From Paenibacillus sediminis (GTDB lineage: Bacteria; Bacillota; Bacilli; Paenibacillales; Paenibacillaceae): 64,000 nt of DNA. The DNA lies in the NCBI RefSeq assembly GCF_017873765.1, contig NZ_JAGGKP010000004.1:124001-188000 (forward strand), given 5' to 3'. Shown here one piece after another: positions 53,563 to 63,564 of the stretch. Positions within the stretch are counted from its first letter, which is position 1, and each line of letters begins with the position of its first letter. Below the pieces are notes generated by a model. That model saw only the letters and a program-made list of their open reading frames with translations, was not told the DNA's origin and searched no databases. The position numbers were made by a program, and so were the translations under genes.

Positions 53563-53652
53563 TTGATTGTTTAATCAACTCACGTTTATAATTCTAAGCG
53601 GAAAGAAAATACATTCAATGGTCAATATCTTGCGATGTGTTGATTAATCAAC
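53563..53652. promoter_or_regulatory. Operator/promoter region between DUF2255 and TetR 2
   Basis: GTTGATTAATCAAC (53639-53652) is a perfect 14-base palindrome; TTGATT-GTTT-AATCAA (53563-53578) is a spaced version. Between them on the minus strand TTGAAT and TAGAAT with 16-base spacing form a promoter. The layout matches that at 49908-50010. Confidence 0.72.
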
Positions 53653-53696
53653 AAACCATCATAAATTGCCGATTATCTAAGAAGGGTGAATTTAGA

Positions 53697-54242
53697 ATGA
53701 CTAAAGTAGATAGAAGGGTACTCAAATCTCAAGAAGCAATAAAGAAAGCAATTGTTGAACTGATGGCTGAAAAAAACTTCGATGACATTACAATCCGGGA
53801 TATTTCAGACAGGGCGGATGTTAATCGAGGTACAATTTATCTCCACTACATGGATAAATATGACTTACTTGATAAGATTATCGAAGAACACATAAGCAAT
53901 CTCCGTGATCTTTGCCACTCTGCATCCGAAATGACTTTTAAAGAAGGAAATTATGTCTGGTTCGAATACTTTGCAGACAATCATTTGTTCTTTTCAATAA
54001 TGTTAAATACTAAAAGTGCAGCTTATTTTCGTAGTCGATTCCTTGATTTAGTTGTCCAAGAGTATAAGGTTGAAGTAGATGTAACCGAAGGAAAAAATCA
54101 AGGCTTAAGTGAAGAGGTTATTCTACAATTCTTTGGGGCAGCTGTCGTGGGGGCCGTGGAATGGTGGTTCAAGAATGAAATGCCACTCCCACCTCGGGTT
54201 ATGGCTGAACAGACAGGGGTCTTGTTGGATAGGAATTTTTGA
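53697..54242 (+). CDS. TetR-family regulator 2
   Basis: 181 residues, colinear with TetR 1 (DDITIRDISDRADVNRGTIYLHY helix-turn-helix; AVVGAVEWWFKNEMPLPP C-terminal motif). GAAGGGTG lies before ATG 53697. The perfect palindrome just upstream is probably its own operator, giving autorepression and control of the divergent DUF2255-aldo/keto reductase operon. Confidence 0.9.
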   Translation: MTKVDRRVLKSQEAIKKAIVELMAEKNFDDITIRDISDRADVNRGTIYLHYMDKYDLLDKIIEEHISNLRDLCHSASEMTFKEGNYVWFEYFADNHLFFSIMLNTKSAAYFRSRFLDLVVQEYKVEVDVTEGKNQGLSEEVILQFFGAAVVGAVEWWFKNEMPLPPRVMAEQTGVLLDRNF

Positions 54243-54402
54243 TCGATTTAACTATAACGAGCACTTGCTTAGACCCCTTGCCTTTGTCATCATAAATTTA
54301 GCTAGCCTCTGTTTGCTCCATAGGCTGCCGATGTGAGAGGGGCGAGTTCTCTTGCTCCAAGGATTAAAACGTTTGTCATATTCAAAATCAGCCTTTGTTT
54401 TA

Positions 54403-54771
54403 TTAATTACTTGTTGCCTTAGCAAGTACCGGATACCATTTCTCTCCGAGTTTCTCAAATTGCATTTTAAGTGTCATACTCCAAGTATTTCTAAAACCAT
54501 AAATTCTAGCGTCAATTTTTGTATCGCAAATAAGAACAGCTGTTTTACCCGATATCGTGATTTCAGTTTTTTGAGGCATGGTTTTGAAGTATCTCATTTC
54601 TTCATTTTCTATTTGTTCAAGCCATTCTTGCTTACATTGTCGATAACCGGTCATGTGAACAAGGATATAGTTATTATCCAAAATGTTCTCTAATACCTCG
54701 GTATCTTTATTAACCATCGCATCGTCTATCCGCTGATAAATGGCTAATATTTTTTGTTCATCTTCGTTCAT
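54403..54771 (-). CDS. NTF2-like (DUF4440/SnoaL) protein
   Basis: 122 residues: helical start LAIYQRIDDAMVNKDTEVLENIL, YILVHMTGYRQCKQEWL and strands ITISGKTAVLICDTKIDARIYG, closing with WYPVLAKATSN. Small NTF2 fold with a pocket; substrate unknown. It lies 100 bases downstream of the short aldo/keto reductase gene, mirroring the reductase-NTF2 pair at 60.2-61.6 kb. Confidence 0.8.
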   Translation of the reverse strand: MNEDEQKILAIYQRIDDAMVNKDTEVLENILDNNYILVHMTGYRQCKQEWLEQIENEEMRYFKTMPQKTEITISGKTAVLICDTKIDARIYGFRNTWSMTLKMQFEKLGEKWYPVLAKATSN

Positions 54772-54828
54772 GCATTTCTAAGTAGCCTCCTTCAATGGGG
54801 AAATTATGCTACAGGGGTCCATTCTTCC

Positions 54829-54865
54829 AAAAAATTGCCCCAAGATGATTAATCAAATTGGGGCG
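54829..54865 (-). terminator. Terminator after the short aldo/keto reductase gene
   Basis: GCCCCAA pairs with TTGGGGC around ATTTGATTAATCATC; T run follows on the minus strand. The loop happens to contain GATTAATCA, like the TetR palindrome. Confidence 0.75.
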
Positions 54866-54871
54866 GCAGCA

Positions 54872-55750
<879 letters not shown>

Positions 55751-55816
55751 TCACAAGCCAACATCGTGCGAAGGAAAGACAATCGCCGCCATTGTGCCCG
55801 GCAGCCATTTTGAAGA

Positions 55817-56797
55817 TCAGTTTGCACCAACCACCGGATGTGGTACATACGGTTCTTCTACATACGCAATTTCTTCGGGTGTTAACTTCACTGAAAGCGC
55901 ACCGACTGCATCTTCAAGGTGAGATAACTTTGTTGCCCCAACAATAGGTGCTGTTACCGGTTGTTTTTGCAACAACCAAGCAAGTGCGATATGTGAGCGG
56001 GGGACTCCATGTTTGTTTGCAAGTTCCGCCGCGCGATCCACAATCAATTGATCTGCATTTGCCATTGCATTGTATTTTCTTTTTTGCACTTCATCGGTTT
56101 CGGAACGATGTGTTGTTTCCCCGCGATCACGCGTCAACCTTCCTGATGCAAGCGGGCTATATGGAGTTACACCGATTTTTTCTTCCCTACAAAGAGGCAG
56201 CATCTCGCGTTCCTCTTCACGATATATGAGGTTTAAATGGTTCTGCATGGATACAAACCGTGTCCACCCATTTTTCTCTGCGACATGAAGTGCCTTTAGG
56301 AACTGCCAAGCATACATCGCTGAAGCACCAATGTATCTTGCTTTGCCAGCTTTCACGACATCATGCATGGCTTCCATGGTCTCTTCGATAGGTGTCGTGT
56401 AGTCCCAACGATGGATTAGATACAAATCGACGTAGTCGGTTCCGAGTCTCTTGAGGCTTTTATCAATTTCGCTCATGATTGCCTTCCGGGATAGCCCTGC
56501 GCCGTTTGGACCTTGATGCATACGCCCCCAAACTTTCGTGGCAAGGACAATTTCATCCCGATTTGCATACTCCTTTAGCGCCCGCCCCACAATTTCCTCA
56601 CTTGTTCCATCTGAGTATATATTTGCTGTGTCAAAAAAATTAATGCCTAGTTCAAGTGCCCTTTTAATAATCGGGCGGCTCTGTTCTTCGTTGATAACCC
56701 ATGGGTGTGTCCAGCGCTCTGCTACACCGAAGCCCATACAACCAAGGCAAATTCGAGATACATCTAAACCGGTGTTTCCAAGTTTCGTATACTCCAT
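55817..56797 (-). CDS. Aldo/keto reductase, long type, paralogue 2
   Basis: About 326 residues, very like paralogue 1 (VDLYLIHRWDYTTPIEETMEAMHDVV order preserved) with FDTANIY and ATKVWGRMHQG motifs. ATG 56797 follows AAGGAG by ten bases. C-terminus VEEPYVPHPVVGAN. It sits between the SDR gene and the short reductase gene, all leftward with gaps of about 100 bases, so an operon is plausible. Confidence 0.92.
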   Translation of the reverse strand: MEYTKLGNTGLDVSRICLGCMGFGVAERWTHPWVINEEQSRPIIKRALELGINFFDTANIYSDGTSEEIVGRALKEYANRDEIVLATKVWGRMHQGPNGAGLSRKAIMSEIDKSLKRLGTDYVDLYLIHRWDYTTPIEETMEAMHDVVKAGKARYIGASAMYAWQFLKALHVAEKNGWTRFVSMQNHLNLIYREEEREMLPLCREEKIGVTPYSPLASGRLTRDRGETTHRSETDEVQKRKYNAMANADQLIVDRAAELANKHGVPRSHIALAWLLQKQPVTAPIVGATKLSHLEDAVGALSVKLTPEEIAYVEEPYVPHPVVGAN

Positions 56798-56929
56798 AAT
56801 CATTCCACTCCTTTGTTTGATTTGTTGACGGGTCGGACGAATGATCATTTCATTAATCGCGACAATAGTCTGTTACTCAATCGCAAATGCAATAGCACAT
56901 ATTGAAACAGCAGTTCGAGTTTTCTTTCA

Positions 56930-57760
56930 TTATTCTTCAGGTTTAAGTGGTCCGTAAAAATATGAAGCCGTGGCTCCACCGTCAATTAGGAAATCAGACC
57001 CGGTGATGAAAGCTCCCTGTGGCATCATCAACAGCTCAGCTACATTTGCAACCTCATCAGCTGTTCCAGGACGACCGACAGGGCATTTTGCAAACATATT
57101 CTTGTAGAACTCTCCTCTTGGACCATTGAACTCATCTATAGCCAATGGCGTTACAATAATCCCTGGAGAAATGGAATTGATACGAGCGCCTTTCTCCCCC
57201 CAACGTATAGATTCAAACATAACGCGTTTCACATTGCACCGTTTCGCCATTTGATAAGCGTGCAACGTATCCTTGATATTTTCTGGACGAAGGACTTCCA
57301 AACTAAGGAGTTCTTCAGTTGGTGTTGTTGCCAGCTGTTCATCAATCTCAATTCCCAATTGATGCATTCTGTGTCCAGATTGACTGGAAATTGTCACACC
57401 AACGCCTCTAGGAGCTATGACCTTACCTACTTCCTCTAGCAATACTGCGGTTCCGTACAAATCGACCTTCAGAATCATTTCAATAGGTGCCTGACTAGGG
57501 GACACGCCTGCTGCATTGATAAGAGCAGTGATTTCACCATACTTTTGACCTTCTGCAATCAAATTTATAATAGATTCTCTAGATGAAATATCCGTTTCCA
57601 CAGGCTCTACATCAAATCCGGCTTCTTTCATAATTTTTGTAATAGCCTTAGCATTTTCTAGGTTCTTATCACCAACAATAATTTTCTTACCGAAACCAAT
57701 CCTTCTAGCTATCGCCATGCCAATCTGTCCAGCACCGGTCCAAAGTATAACTTCTTTCAT
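56930..57760 (-). CDS. Short-chain dehydrogenase/reductase
   Basis: 276 residues: WTGAGQIGMAIARRIG nucleotide motif (TGxxxIG form), NAAGVSPSQAP, active-site Ser in TISSQSG and Tyr/Lys in AYQMAKR, SPGIIVTPLA and a C-terminal GSDFLIDGGATAS. NADP- or NAD-dependent oxidoreductase of unknown substrate. The final GPLKPEE is typical of the family copy found beside AKRs. Ribosome site GGAGG lies before the ATG. Confidence 0.9.
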   Translation of the reverse strand: MKEVILWTGAGQIGMAIARRIGFGKKIIVGDKNLENAKAITKIMKEAGFDVEPVETDISSRESIINLIAEGQKYGEITALINAAGVSPSQAPIEMILKVDLYGTAVLLEEVGKVIAPRGVGVTISSQSGHRMHQLGIEIDEQLATTPTEELLSLEVLRPENIKDTLHAYQMAKRCNVKRVMFESIRWGEKGARINSISPGIIVTPLAIDEFNGPRGEFYKNMFAKCPVGRPGTADEVANVAELLMMPQGAFITGSDFLIDGGATASYFYGPLKPEE

Positions 57761-57905
57761 TGCGTAACCTCCTCACCAAATTCTAGAATTCAAAAAATGA
57801 AACGGCAGTGCAGTAACATTCATTCATTCGTAGAATTGTCACGAGCACTTAAGTTTCGTACGAACGTGTTGTGGCATTACGAGCAGGTGCCGTGTAAATC
57901 CATCA

Positions 57906-57941
57906 ATAAAAGGTTCCGTTCATTTAGACGGGACCCTTTAT
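57906..57941 (-). terminator. Terminator after the MerR gene
   Basis: AAAGGGTCCCGT pairs with ACGGAACCTTT (one GT pair) around TCTAAATGA, followed by TTATTG on the minus strand. Confidence 0.6.
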
Positions 57942-57957
57942 GAAGAATATGTCAACA

Positions 57958-58350
57958 TTAATTTCTCTTATGCAACGTTTTCTCTTTCAACACAATCGTC
58001 TGTTCATATCGAACAATTTTATCATTAAGTCGTACTAACGTGCTCGTCATTTCCTCGAGTTTGGCCGCTAGCCGGTCTCGTTGCTCGACCAGCAGTTCCT
58101 TACGGGTGACGAGCGTGTTGTCTCCCTGTTGAAAAAGAGCCACATATTCGATCAATGCTTCGACAGGAAGCCCTGCGCTCTGCCTCATGCATTTGATAAA
58201 ATCAACCCACTTGATATCTTCCTCCGAATATTCCCGATTGCCGCTTCTATTTCGGGTAACGGGAGGAATCAATCCGATGCGTTCATAATAACGAAGTGTA
58301 TCTTGGGAAAGCCCAAATTTTTCGCTCACTTCTGCGATTGTCATCGCCAT
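57958..58350 (-). CDS. MerR-family (AdhR-like) regulator
   Basis: About 130 residues: winged helix TIAEVSEKFGLSQDTLRYYERIGLI in order, NREYSEEDIKWVDFIKCMRQSAGLPVE, coiled-coil with Cys in KCMRQ. AdhR-type MerR proteins use one Cys to sense aldehydes and control alcohol/aldehyde dehydrogenases; the Cys here is at the matching place. ATG 58350 follows AAGGTG. It ends 44 bases upstream of nothing but its terminator, and is 44 bases after the aldo/keto reductase gene at 58394, so these two share a transcript. Confidence 0.86.
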   Translation of the reverse strand: MAMTIAEVSEKFGLSQDTLRYYERIGLIPPVTRNRSGNREYSEEDIKWVDFIKCMRQSAGLPVEALIEYVALFQQGDNTLVTRKELLVEQRDRLAAKLEEMTSTLVRLNDKIVRYEQTIVLKEKTLHKRN

Positions 58351-58393
58351 GCCACCTATCACCTTCTTTCCCGTGTTGGTACAGTTTTCCCGG

Positions 58394-59386
58394 TCATGAA
58401 CGTGGTTTCACAGCTCCGACGACAGGGTGTGGCACATACGGTTCCTCAAGTGATGCGATTTCTTCCGGAGTCAACTTAACAGACAGTGCAGGTACCGCTT
58501 CTTCGAGCTGGAACAAACTCGTCACTCCAATGATAGGTGATGTTACGATCTCCTTTTGCAACATCCAGGCTAGCGCGATTTGAACGCGGGGAACGCCGCG
58601 CAGCGCCGCGATAGCCGCAACCCGTTCTGCGATCGGGCGGTCGGCCGTCATCATCGCATCATACTTCGACTTCTGTGCTTGATCGGTTTCGAATCGAGGA
58701 GTCGTTTCTCCTGGATCGCGCAGCAACCTTCCGGATGCCAGCGGGCTATACGGAATTACGCCAATCTTCTCTTCTTTGCAGAGCGGGAGCATCTCCCGTT
58801 CCTCTTCGCGGTACTGTAGGTTGTAATGGTTCTGCATCGATACGAACCGGGTCAAGCCGTGTATCTCCGCAACATGCAGAGCTTTGAGGAATTGCCAAGC
58901 GAACATCGCGGAAGCACCTATGTATCTCGCTTTTCCTGCCTTCACCACATCATGCAAAGCTTCCATTGTTTCTTCAATTGGCGTATCGTAGTCCCAGCGG
59001 TGTATTTGGTACAGATCCACATAATCCGTCCCGAGTCGCTTCAAGCTTTTATCGATTTCACTCAAGATGGCCTTGCGGGAAAGCCCGGCTCCGTTAGGTC
59101 CTTGATGCATACGGAAATGAACCTTCGTCGCTATGACGATCTCGTCCCGATTCGCGTAATCCTTCAAAGCCCTGCCTACAATTTCCTCACTCGCGCCCGT
59201 CGAATATACGTTGGCTGTATCGAAAAAATTGATGCCGAGATCAAGAGCTTTTTTGATGATAGGACGACTGCGTTCCTCGTCGAGAATCCAGGGATGCGTC
59301 CACCGGCTCGCATCGCCAAAACTCATGCAGCCAAGACAAAGCCTAGATACGTCCATCCCGGTATTTCCCAATTTCACGTATTCCAT
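58394..59386 (-). CDS. Aldo/keto reductase, long type, paralogue 3
   Basis: About 330 residues, colinear with paralogues 1 and 2: FDTANVY, IVIATKVHFRM, VDLYQIHRWDYD, then IGVTSLFQLEEAVP. ATG 59386 is chosen from AGGA spacing. It appears to be co-transcribed with the MerR gene; higher GC than its neighbours hints at separate acquisition. Confidence 0.92.
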   Translation of the reverse strand: MEYVKLGNTGMDVSRLCLGCMSFGDASRWTHPWILDEERSRPIIKKALDLGINFFDTANVYSTGASEEIVGRALKDYANRDEIVIATKVHFRMHQGPNGAGLSRKAILSEIDKSLKRLGTDYVDLYQIHRWDYDTPIEETMEALHDVVKAGKARYIGASAMFAWQFLKALHVAEIHGLTRFVSMQNHYNLQYREEEREMLPLCKEEKIGVIPYSPLASGRLLRDPGETTPRFETDQAQKSKYDAMMTADRPIAERVAAIAALRGVPRVQIALAWMLQKEIVTSPIIGVTSLFQLEEAVPALSVKLTPEEIASLEEPYVPHPVVGAVKPRS

Positions 59387-59517
59387 TTCCATCTTTCCTT
59401 TCATGATTTTGTGTCCATAGATATGGCGATATTATCCCATATGGAGTTAACTCCAAGTCAAGCATCGATTTCGGAAAAATGCTAACACTGCGAAAGCGTC
59501 CATTTTGGTCAATAAAT

Positions 59518-60063
59518 TTATAAGTTTCTTTCCAATAGCACTCCTACTTGTTCTGCCATGACTTGTGGTGGATAAGGCATTCCATTTAGAATCCACCATT
59601 CTACTACCCCTACGTAAGCCATTCCGAAAAATTGAACAACTATGTCTTTGTTCAAATTCGAATTTTTACCCTTTGTTATGTCTTTGTCATTTTCGCCTTC
59701 TTCGATAAGCGTTTCAAGCAGTCGAGTACGAAAAGAAGGGGCTCCTTTACCCTTTAACATCGTTAAATAAAATGAATAATTACACTGAAAATATTCAAAA
59801 CATATCTGAGTCCCTTCAATAAAGTCCATTTCTGATGTCGATTTATAAATCTCTTTTAGTTGGTTAAGATGGTTTGTTATTAGTTTATCTAGCAGGTCGA
59901 ACTTATCGCCGTAATGAACGTAGATGGTCCCCCTGGTAACGTTTGCCCGATCAGCAATGTCCTGAATGGAAATATCATCAAAGTCCTTCTCAGACATCAA
60001 TTCAATCACAGCCTTAATTATTGCTTCTTTACTTTTGACTATTCGTCGGTCTACTCTCGACAT
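59518..60063 (-). CDS. TetR-family regulator 3
   Basis: 181 residues, third paralogue: MSRVDRRIVKSKEAIIKAV, DDISIQDIADRANVTRGTIYVHYG, C-terminal YVGVVEWWILNGMPYPPQ. GGTGATG lies upstream of the ATG. Divergent from the short aldo/keto reductase-NTF2-MFS operon; the operator region has two CATAC-N4-GTATG sites unlike the palindrome of TetR 1 and 2. Confidence 0.9.
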   Translation of the reverse strand: MSRVDRRIVKSKEAIIKAVIELMSEKDFDDISIQDIADRANVTRGTIYVHYGDKFDLLDKLITNHLNQLKEIYKSTSEMDFIEGTQICFEYFQCNYSFYLTMLKGKGAPSFRTRLLETLIEEGENDKDITKGKNSNLNKDIVVQFFGMAYVGVVEWWILNGMPYPPQVMAEQVGVLLERNL

Positions 60064-60139
60064 AATTGCATCACCAAATCCCCCTAAAAATTGAACACTT
60101 ATCTACACAGTTGTTCGTTAACGTGCAGAAGCAATTTAA

Positions 60140-60204
60140 TTGACCATTGCAGCACGCCTATATTTATAATAACATACAGTCGTAAGATAACATACGGTTG
60201 TATG
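60140..60204 (+). promoter_or_regulatory. Promoter and TetR 3 operators
   Basis: TTGACC (60140-60145) and TATAAT (60165-60170) form a promoter with a 19-base spacer. Right after it come CATACAGTCGTAAG (60173-60186) and CATACGGTTGTATG (60191-60204), tandem inverted repeats 18 bases apart, placed to block the start of the reductase operon. Confidence 0.68.
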
Positions 60205-60219
60205 ATAAAATGGGCATAA

Positions 60220-61101
<882 letters not shown>

Positions 61102-61163
61102 TAGAAGGATTTTATCTTTAACCTACATCCCCACCTTCCAATTTAACCATCAGGAGGAAAAAC

Positions 61164-61628
61164 ATGAACCAAACAAACGATATCGCAGAGAGAATTAACG
61201 AATTAGAAAACGTAAGGGCTCTTAGGGAGCTTGTTGATAATTTTTCCATACTTGCGGATAAGAAAGAAGTCTGGAGGCAAACAGAGCTATTTACAAAAGA
61301 TGCTACAGTGGATTCATATGTAAACGGTGAGTTGACTTCAAGTTTAAAGGGGACGCAAGAAATAGGAACTGCTTTTGAAGCCTTCCTATCAAATTTCGAA
61401 ATCGTTTATCATATCAATGGTCAACATGTCGTATCGATTAACGGTAATAAAGCGCAAGGGACACTTTATTGCCGGGTAGACCTAATTAATTCAGTGAATG
61501 GCAAAAAAATCAATAACACTTCGGCAGTTTCGTATAAAGATGAATATGTCTTCGAAAACGGAAAGTGGTTGATTGCTAAAAGAACATCAACATTTGTGTG
61601 GCAAGATAGAAAAGAAATAAACCAGTAG
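61164..61628 (+). CDS. SnoaL-like (NTF2-fold) protein
   Basis: 154 residues: ALRELVDNFSILADKKEVWRQ, LFTKDATVDSYVNG and C-terminal FENGKWLIAKRTSTFVWQDRK, a SnoaL_4-like domain. Active members are isomerases, cyclases or dehydratases. AGGAGG lies before the ATG, 62 bases after the reductase gene. Confidence 0.83.
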   Translation: MNQTNDIAERINELENVRALRELVDNFSILADKKEVWRQTELFTKDATVDSYVNGELTSSLKGTQEIGTAFEAFLSNFEIVYHINGQHVVSINGNKAQGTLYCRVDLINSVNGKKINNTSAVSYKDEYVFENGKWLIAKRTSTFVWQDRKEINQ

Positions 61629-61696
61629 TTAGTTTCATGCCAACAAAAACTTGGAGTGTGTTTTTGTTTAATTAAAATTTCAAAGAGGAGTTATAA

Positions 61697-62914
61697 ATGA
61701 GTCACAAAGTTAATAATCATCCTGTAAGATTTGCTCTTTTGTTAGCAGTATTTTGTGCATTGGGACCATTTACTGTTGACATGTATCTTTCATCATTTCC
61801 ACAAATCATGAAGTTTTTTGAAACAAACGCATCCATGGTTCAAGCAAGTTTGACATCTGCCCTGTTAGGATTAAGCTTAGGTCAAATAATAATTGGTCCC
61901 TTAAGCGATGTACATGGCAGACGTAAACCGTTACTATTTTCGATGATATTGTTTTTCATTTCCTCTATCGGTTGTGCTTTTTCTCCAAATGTTGAAGTGT
62001 TTATTGCGCTGCGTTTTACACAAGGATTTTCGGCTTCTGCAGGACTTGTTATCGCTCGTGCAATGGTACGTGATGTTTATAATGGGGTTGAATTAACAAA
62101 GTTTTTTGCACTTCTTACGACAATAACCAGTGTTACCCCATTAATTTCGCCCCTTTTAGGGAGTTCTATTATATCCTTTACCTCATGGGTTGGTGTTTTT
62201 ATTCTTACAGGCATAGTAGGAATATACTTAACAATAATGACTATTTGGAGAATGAAGGAAACATTACCTGTAGAGCAGCGTGTTTCAAGTAATTTTAAGG
62301 AGTTATTGGAGAACTATAAAAGCTTGCTTCGGAGTGGAACATTTATAGGTTATGGTCTTGCATCTGGCTTTTTATTTGCAGGCTGTTTCGCTTATATTTC
62401 AGGAAGTCCTTTTATTTATCAAAAGATTTATGGTATATCTCCTCAAATATTTTCTATATTATTCGCTTTGAATGGAATTAGTTTAATGATAGGAGCTCAG
62501 TTAGTAAAACGTCTGGCAGGACGAATTTCTTCACATAATATATTTCTAATTGGTCTGTTATCTTCGTTTATTTTTAGTCTTGCGGTTCTTGTCGTAGTTT
62601 TTTCTCACGGACCATTAGCCGCGTTAGTTATTGCGCTATTTTCATCCAATATATCATTAGGGATTGTTGGACCGATTTCTTTTACATTAGCAATAGAGTC
62701 ACAAGGTCACATTGCTGGAAGTGCTTCCGCACTGTTTGGTATCTTGCCATTTTTATTAGGTTCTGTTGCATCTCCGCTTGTAGGATTGGCTGGTGAATAC
62801 TCTGCCATACCATTAGGACTGATTATTTTTATCACAAGCTTACTAGCTATTTTGGTCAATGTATTCCTAATTAAGAACGGTAAACCTGCTTCTCTATCTG
62901 AAGAAATCAAATAA
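61697..62914 (+). CDS. Bcr/CflA-family MFS exporter
   Basis: 405 residues, 12 helices: N-terminal GPFTVDMYLSSFPQI (typical of Bcr/CflA), loop GPLSDVHGRRKPLL, ARAMVRDVYNG and PLISPLLGSSI. Exports drugs or metabolites with proton exchange. GAGGAG precedes the ATG. Third gene of the TetR 3 operon, suggesting the toxic compound is both reduced and expelled. A terminator follows. Confidence 0.9.
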   Translation: MSHKVNNHPVRFALLLAVFCALGPFTVDMYLSSFPQIMKFFETNASMVQASLTSALLGLSLGQIIIGPLSDVHGRRKPLLFSMILFFISSIGCAFSPNVEVFIALRFTQGFSASAGLVIARAMVRDVYNGVELTKFFALLTTITSVTPLISPLLGSSIISFTSWVGVFILTGIVGIYLTIMTIWRMKETLPVEQRVSSNFKELLENYKSLLRSGTFIGYGLASGFLFAGCFAYISGSPFIYQKIYGISPQIFSILFALNGISLMIGAQLVKRLAGRISSHNIFLIGLLSSFIFSLAVLVVVFSHGPLAALVIALFSSNISLGIVGPISFTLAIESQGHIAGSASALFGILPFLLGSVASPLVGLAGEYSAIPLGLIIFITSLLAILVNVFLIKNGKPASLSEEIK

Positions 62915-62981
62915 TCCTTCCTTAACGCTCTGATGGCGAATTGCATTATGTCGATAATTAAACAATATATACTCCAGTAAA

Positions 62982-63016
62982 AGAGGCTCCAACTGATTCG
63001 GAGCCTCCTTTGTTTT
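62982..63016 (+). terminator. Terminator after the Bcr/CflA gene
   Basis: GAGGCTCC pairs with GGAGCCTC, followed by CTTTGTTTT. Confidence 0.82.
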
Positions 63017-63239
63017 CCACGCTAAACTACCCGATAGTTTAATAAAAAGGACCATCCCTTCGCCTTCGCTTGGGCTACGTCCTCCGCTAGATATTCCATT
63101 TCCAATGAACTTTTAAAGAACGTACGCGAGTAACATGTAATGCTTAAAAAGAAATTATTAGCACTAAGGAAAGACTTTATTTTTCAGTTATTATATATTG
63201 CTTTAAGATGAGCCTTATCTTAATTTAAGCACTGAACAA

Positions 63240-63422
63240 TTAAATTGATCTTAAATTTATTTTCACTCGTATAAACTCAATTATTTCGTTCTTGTCATAA
63301 TCATCAAGCTTTCTAAAAACTTCAATCAGCCTTTTTTCTAATTCATCTTCATATGTCGCTCCATCTTCTGTCCTCAAATTAAAATAACGTTCCCCCGCTC
63401 CTCCTCCCCCTTTTCCCCTCAA
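63240..63422 (-). pseudogene. C-terminal scrap of a regulator-like gene
   Basis: The frame ends ELEKRLIEVFRKLDDYDKNEI and IEFIRVKINLRSI, like the C-terminal helices of small XRE-type proteins, but the front half reads through a C/T-rich tract with no start. Probably a relic; possibly chance. Confidence 0.25.
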
Positions 63423-63564
63423 TCGCTTCTCCCTCTAAGGCTCACGCCCCCTTAACCCTTAACTCTACGATCTCTTAAAGAATAATAACGTTCCTGCCTT
63501 TCTCCCGCTTTTTCCTCATTTATGTACCAATTTTGCACTGATTTTGAAATAAAAATAATGTTCC
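63383..63564. repeat. Three short direct repeats
   Basis: AATAACGTTCC at 63383-63393 and 63484-63494, and AATAATGTTCC at 63554-63564. Spacing is 101 and 70 bases; significance unknown. Confidence 0.35.

Noticed and set aside
54829..54865. TetR operator in the loop GATTAATCA
   Set aside because: It lies in a terminator downstream of a gene, so a regulatory role is unlikely; probably chance.
63383..63564. Plasmid iterons
   Set aside because: Only three copies at unequal spacing and no replication gene in view.
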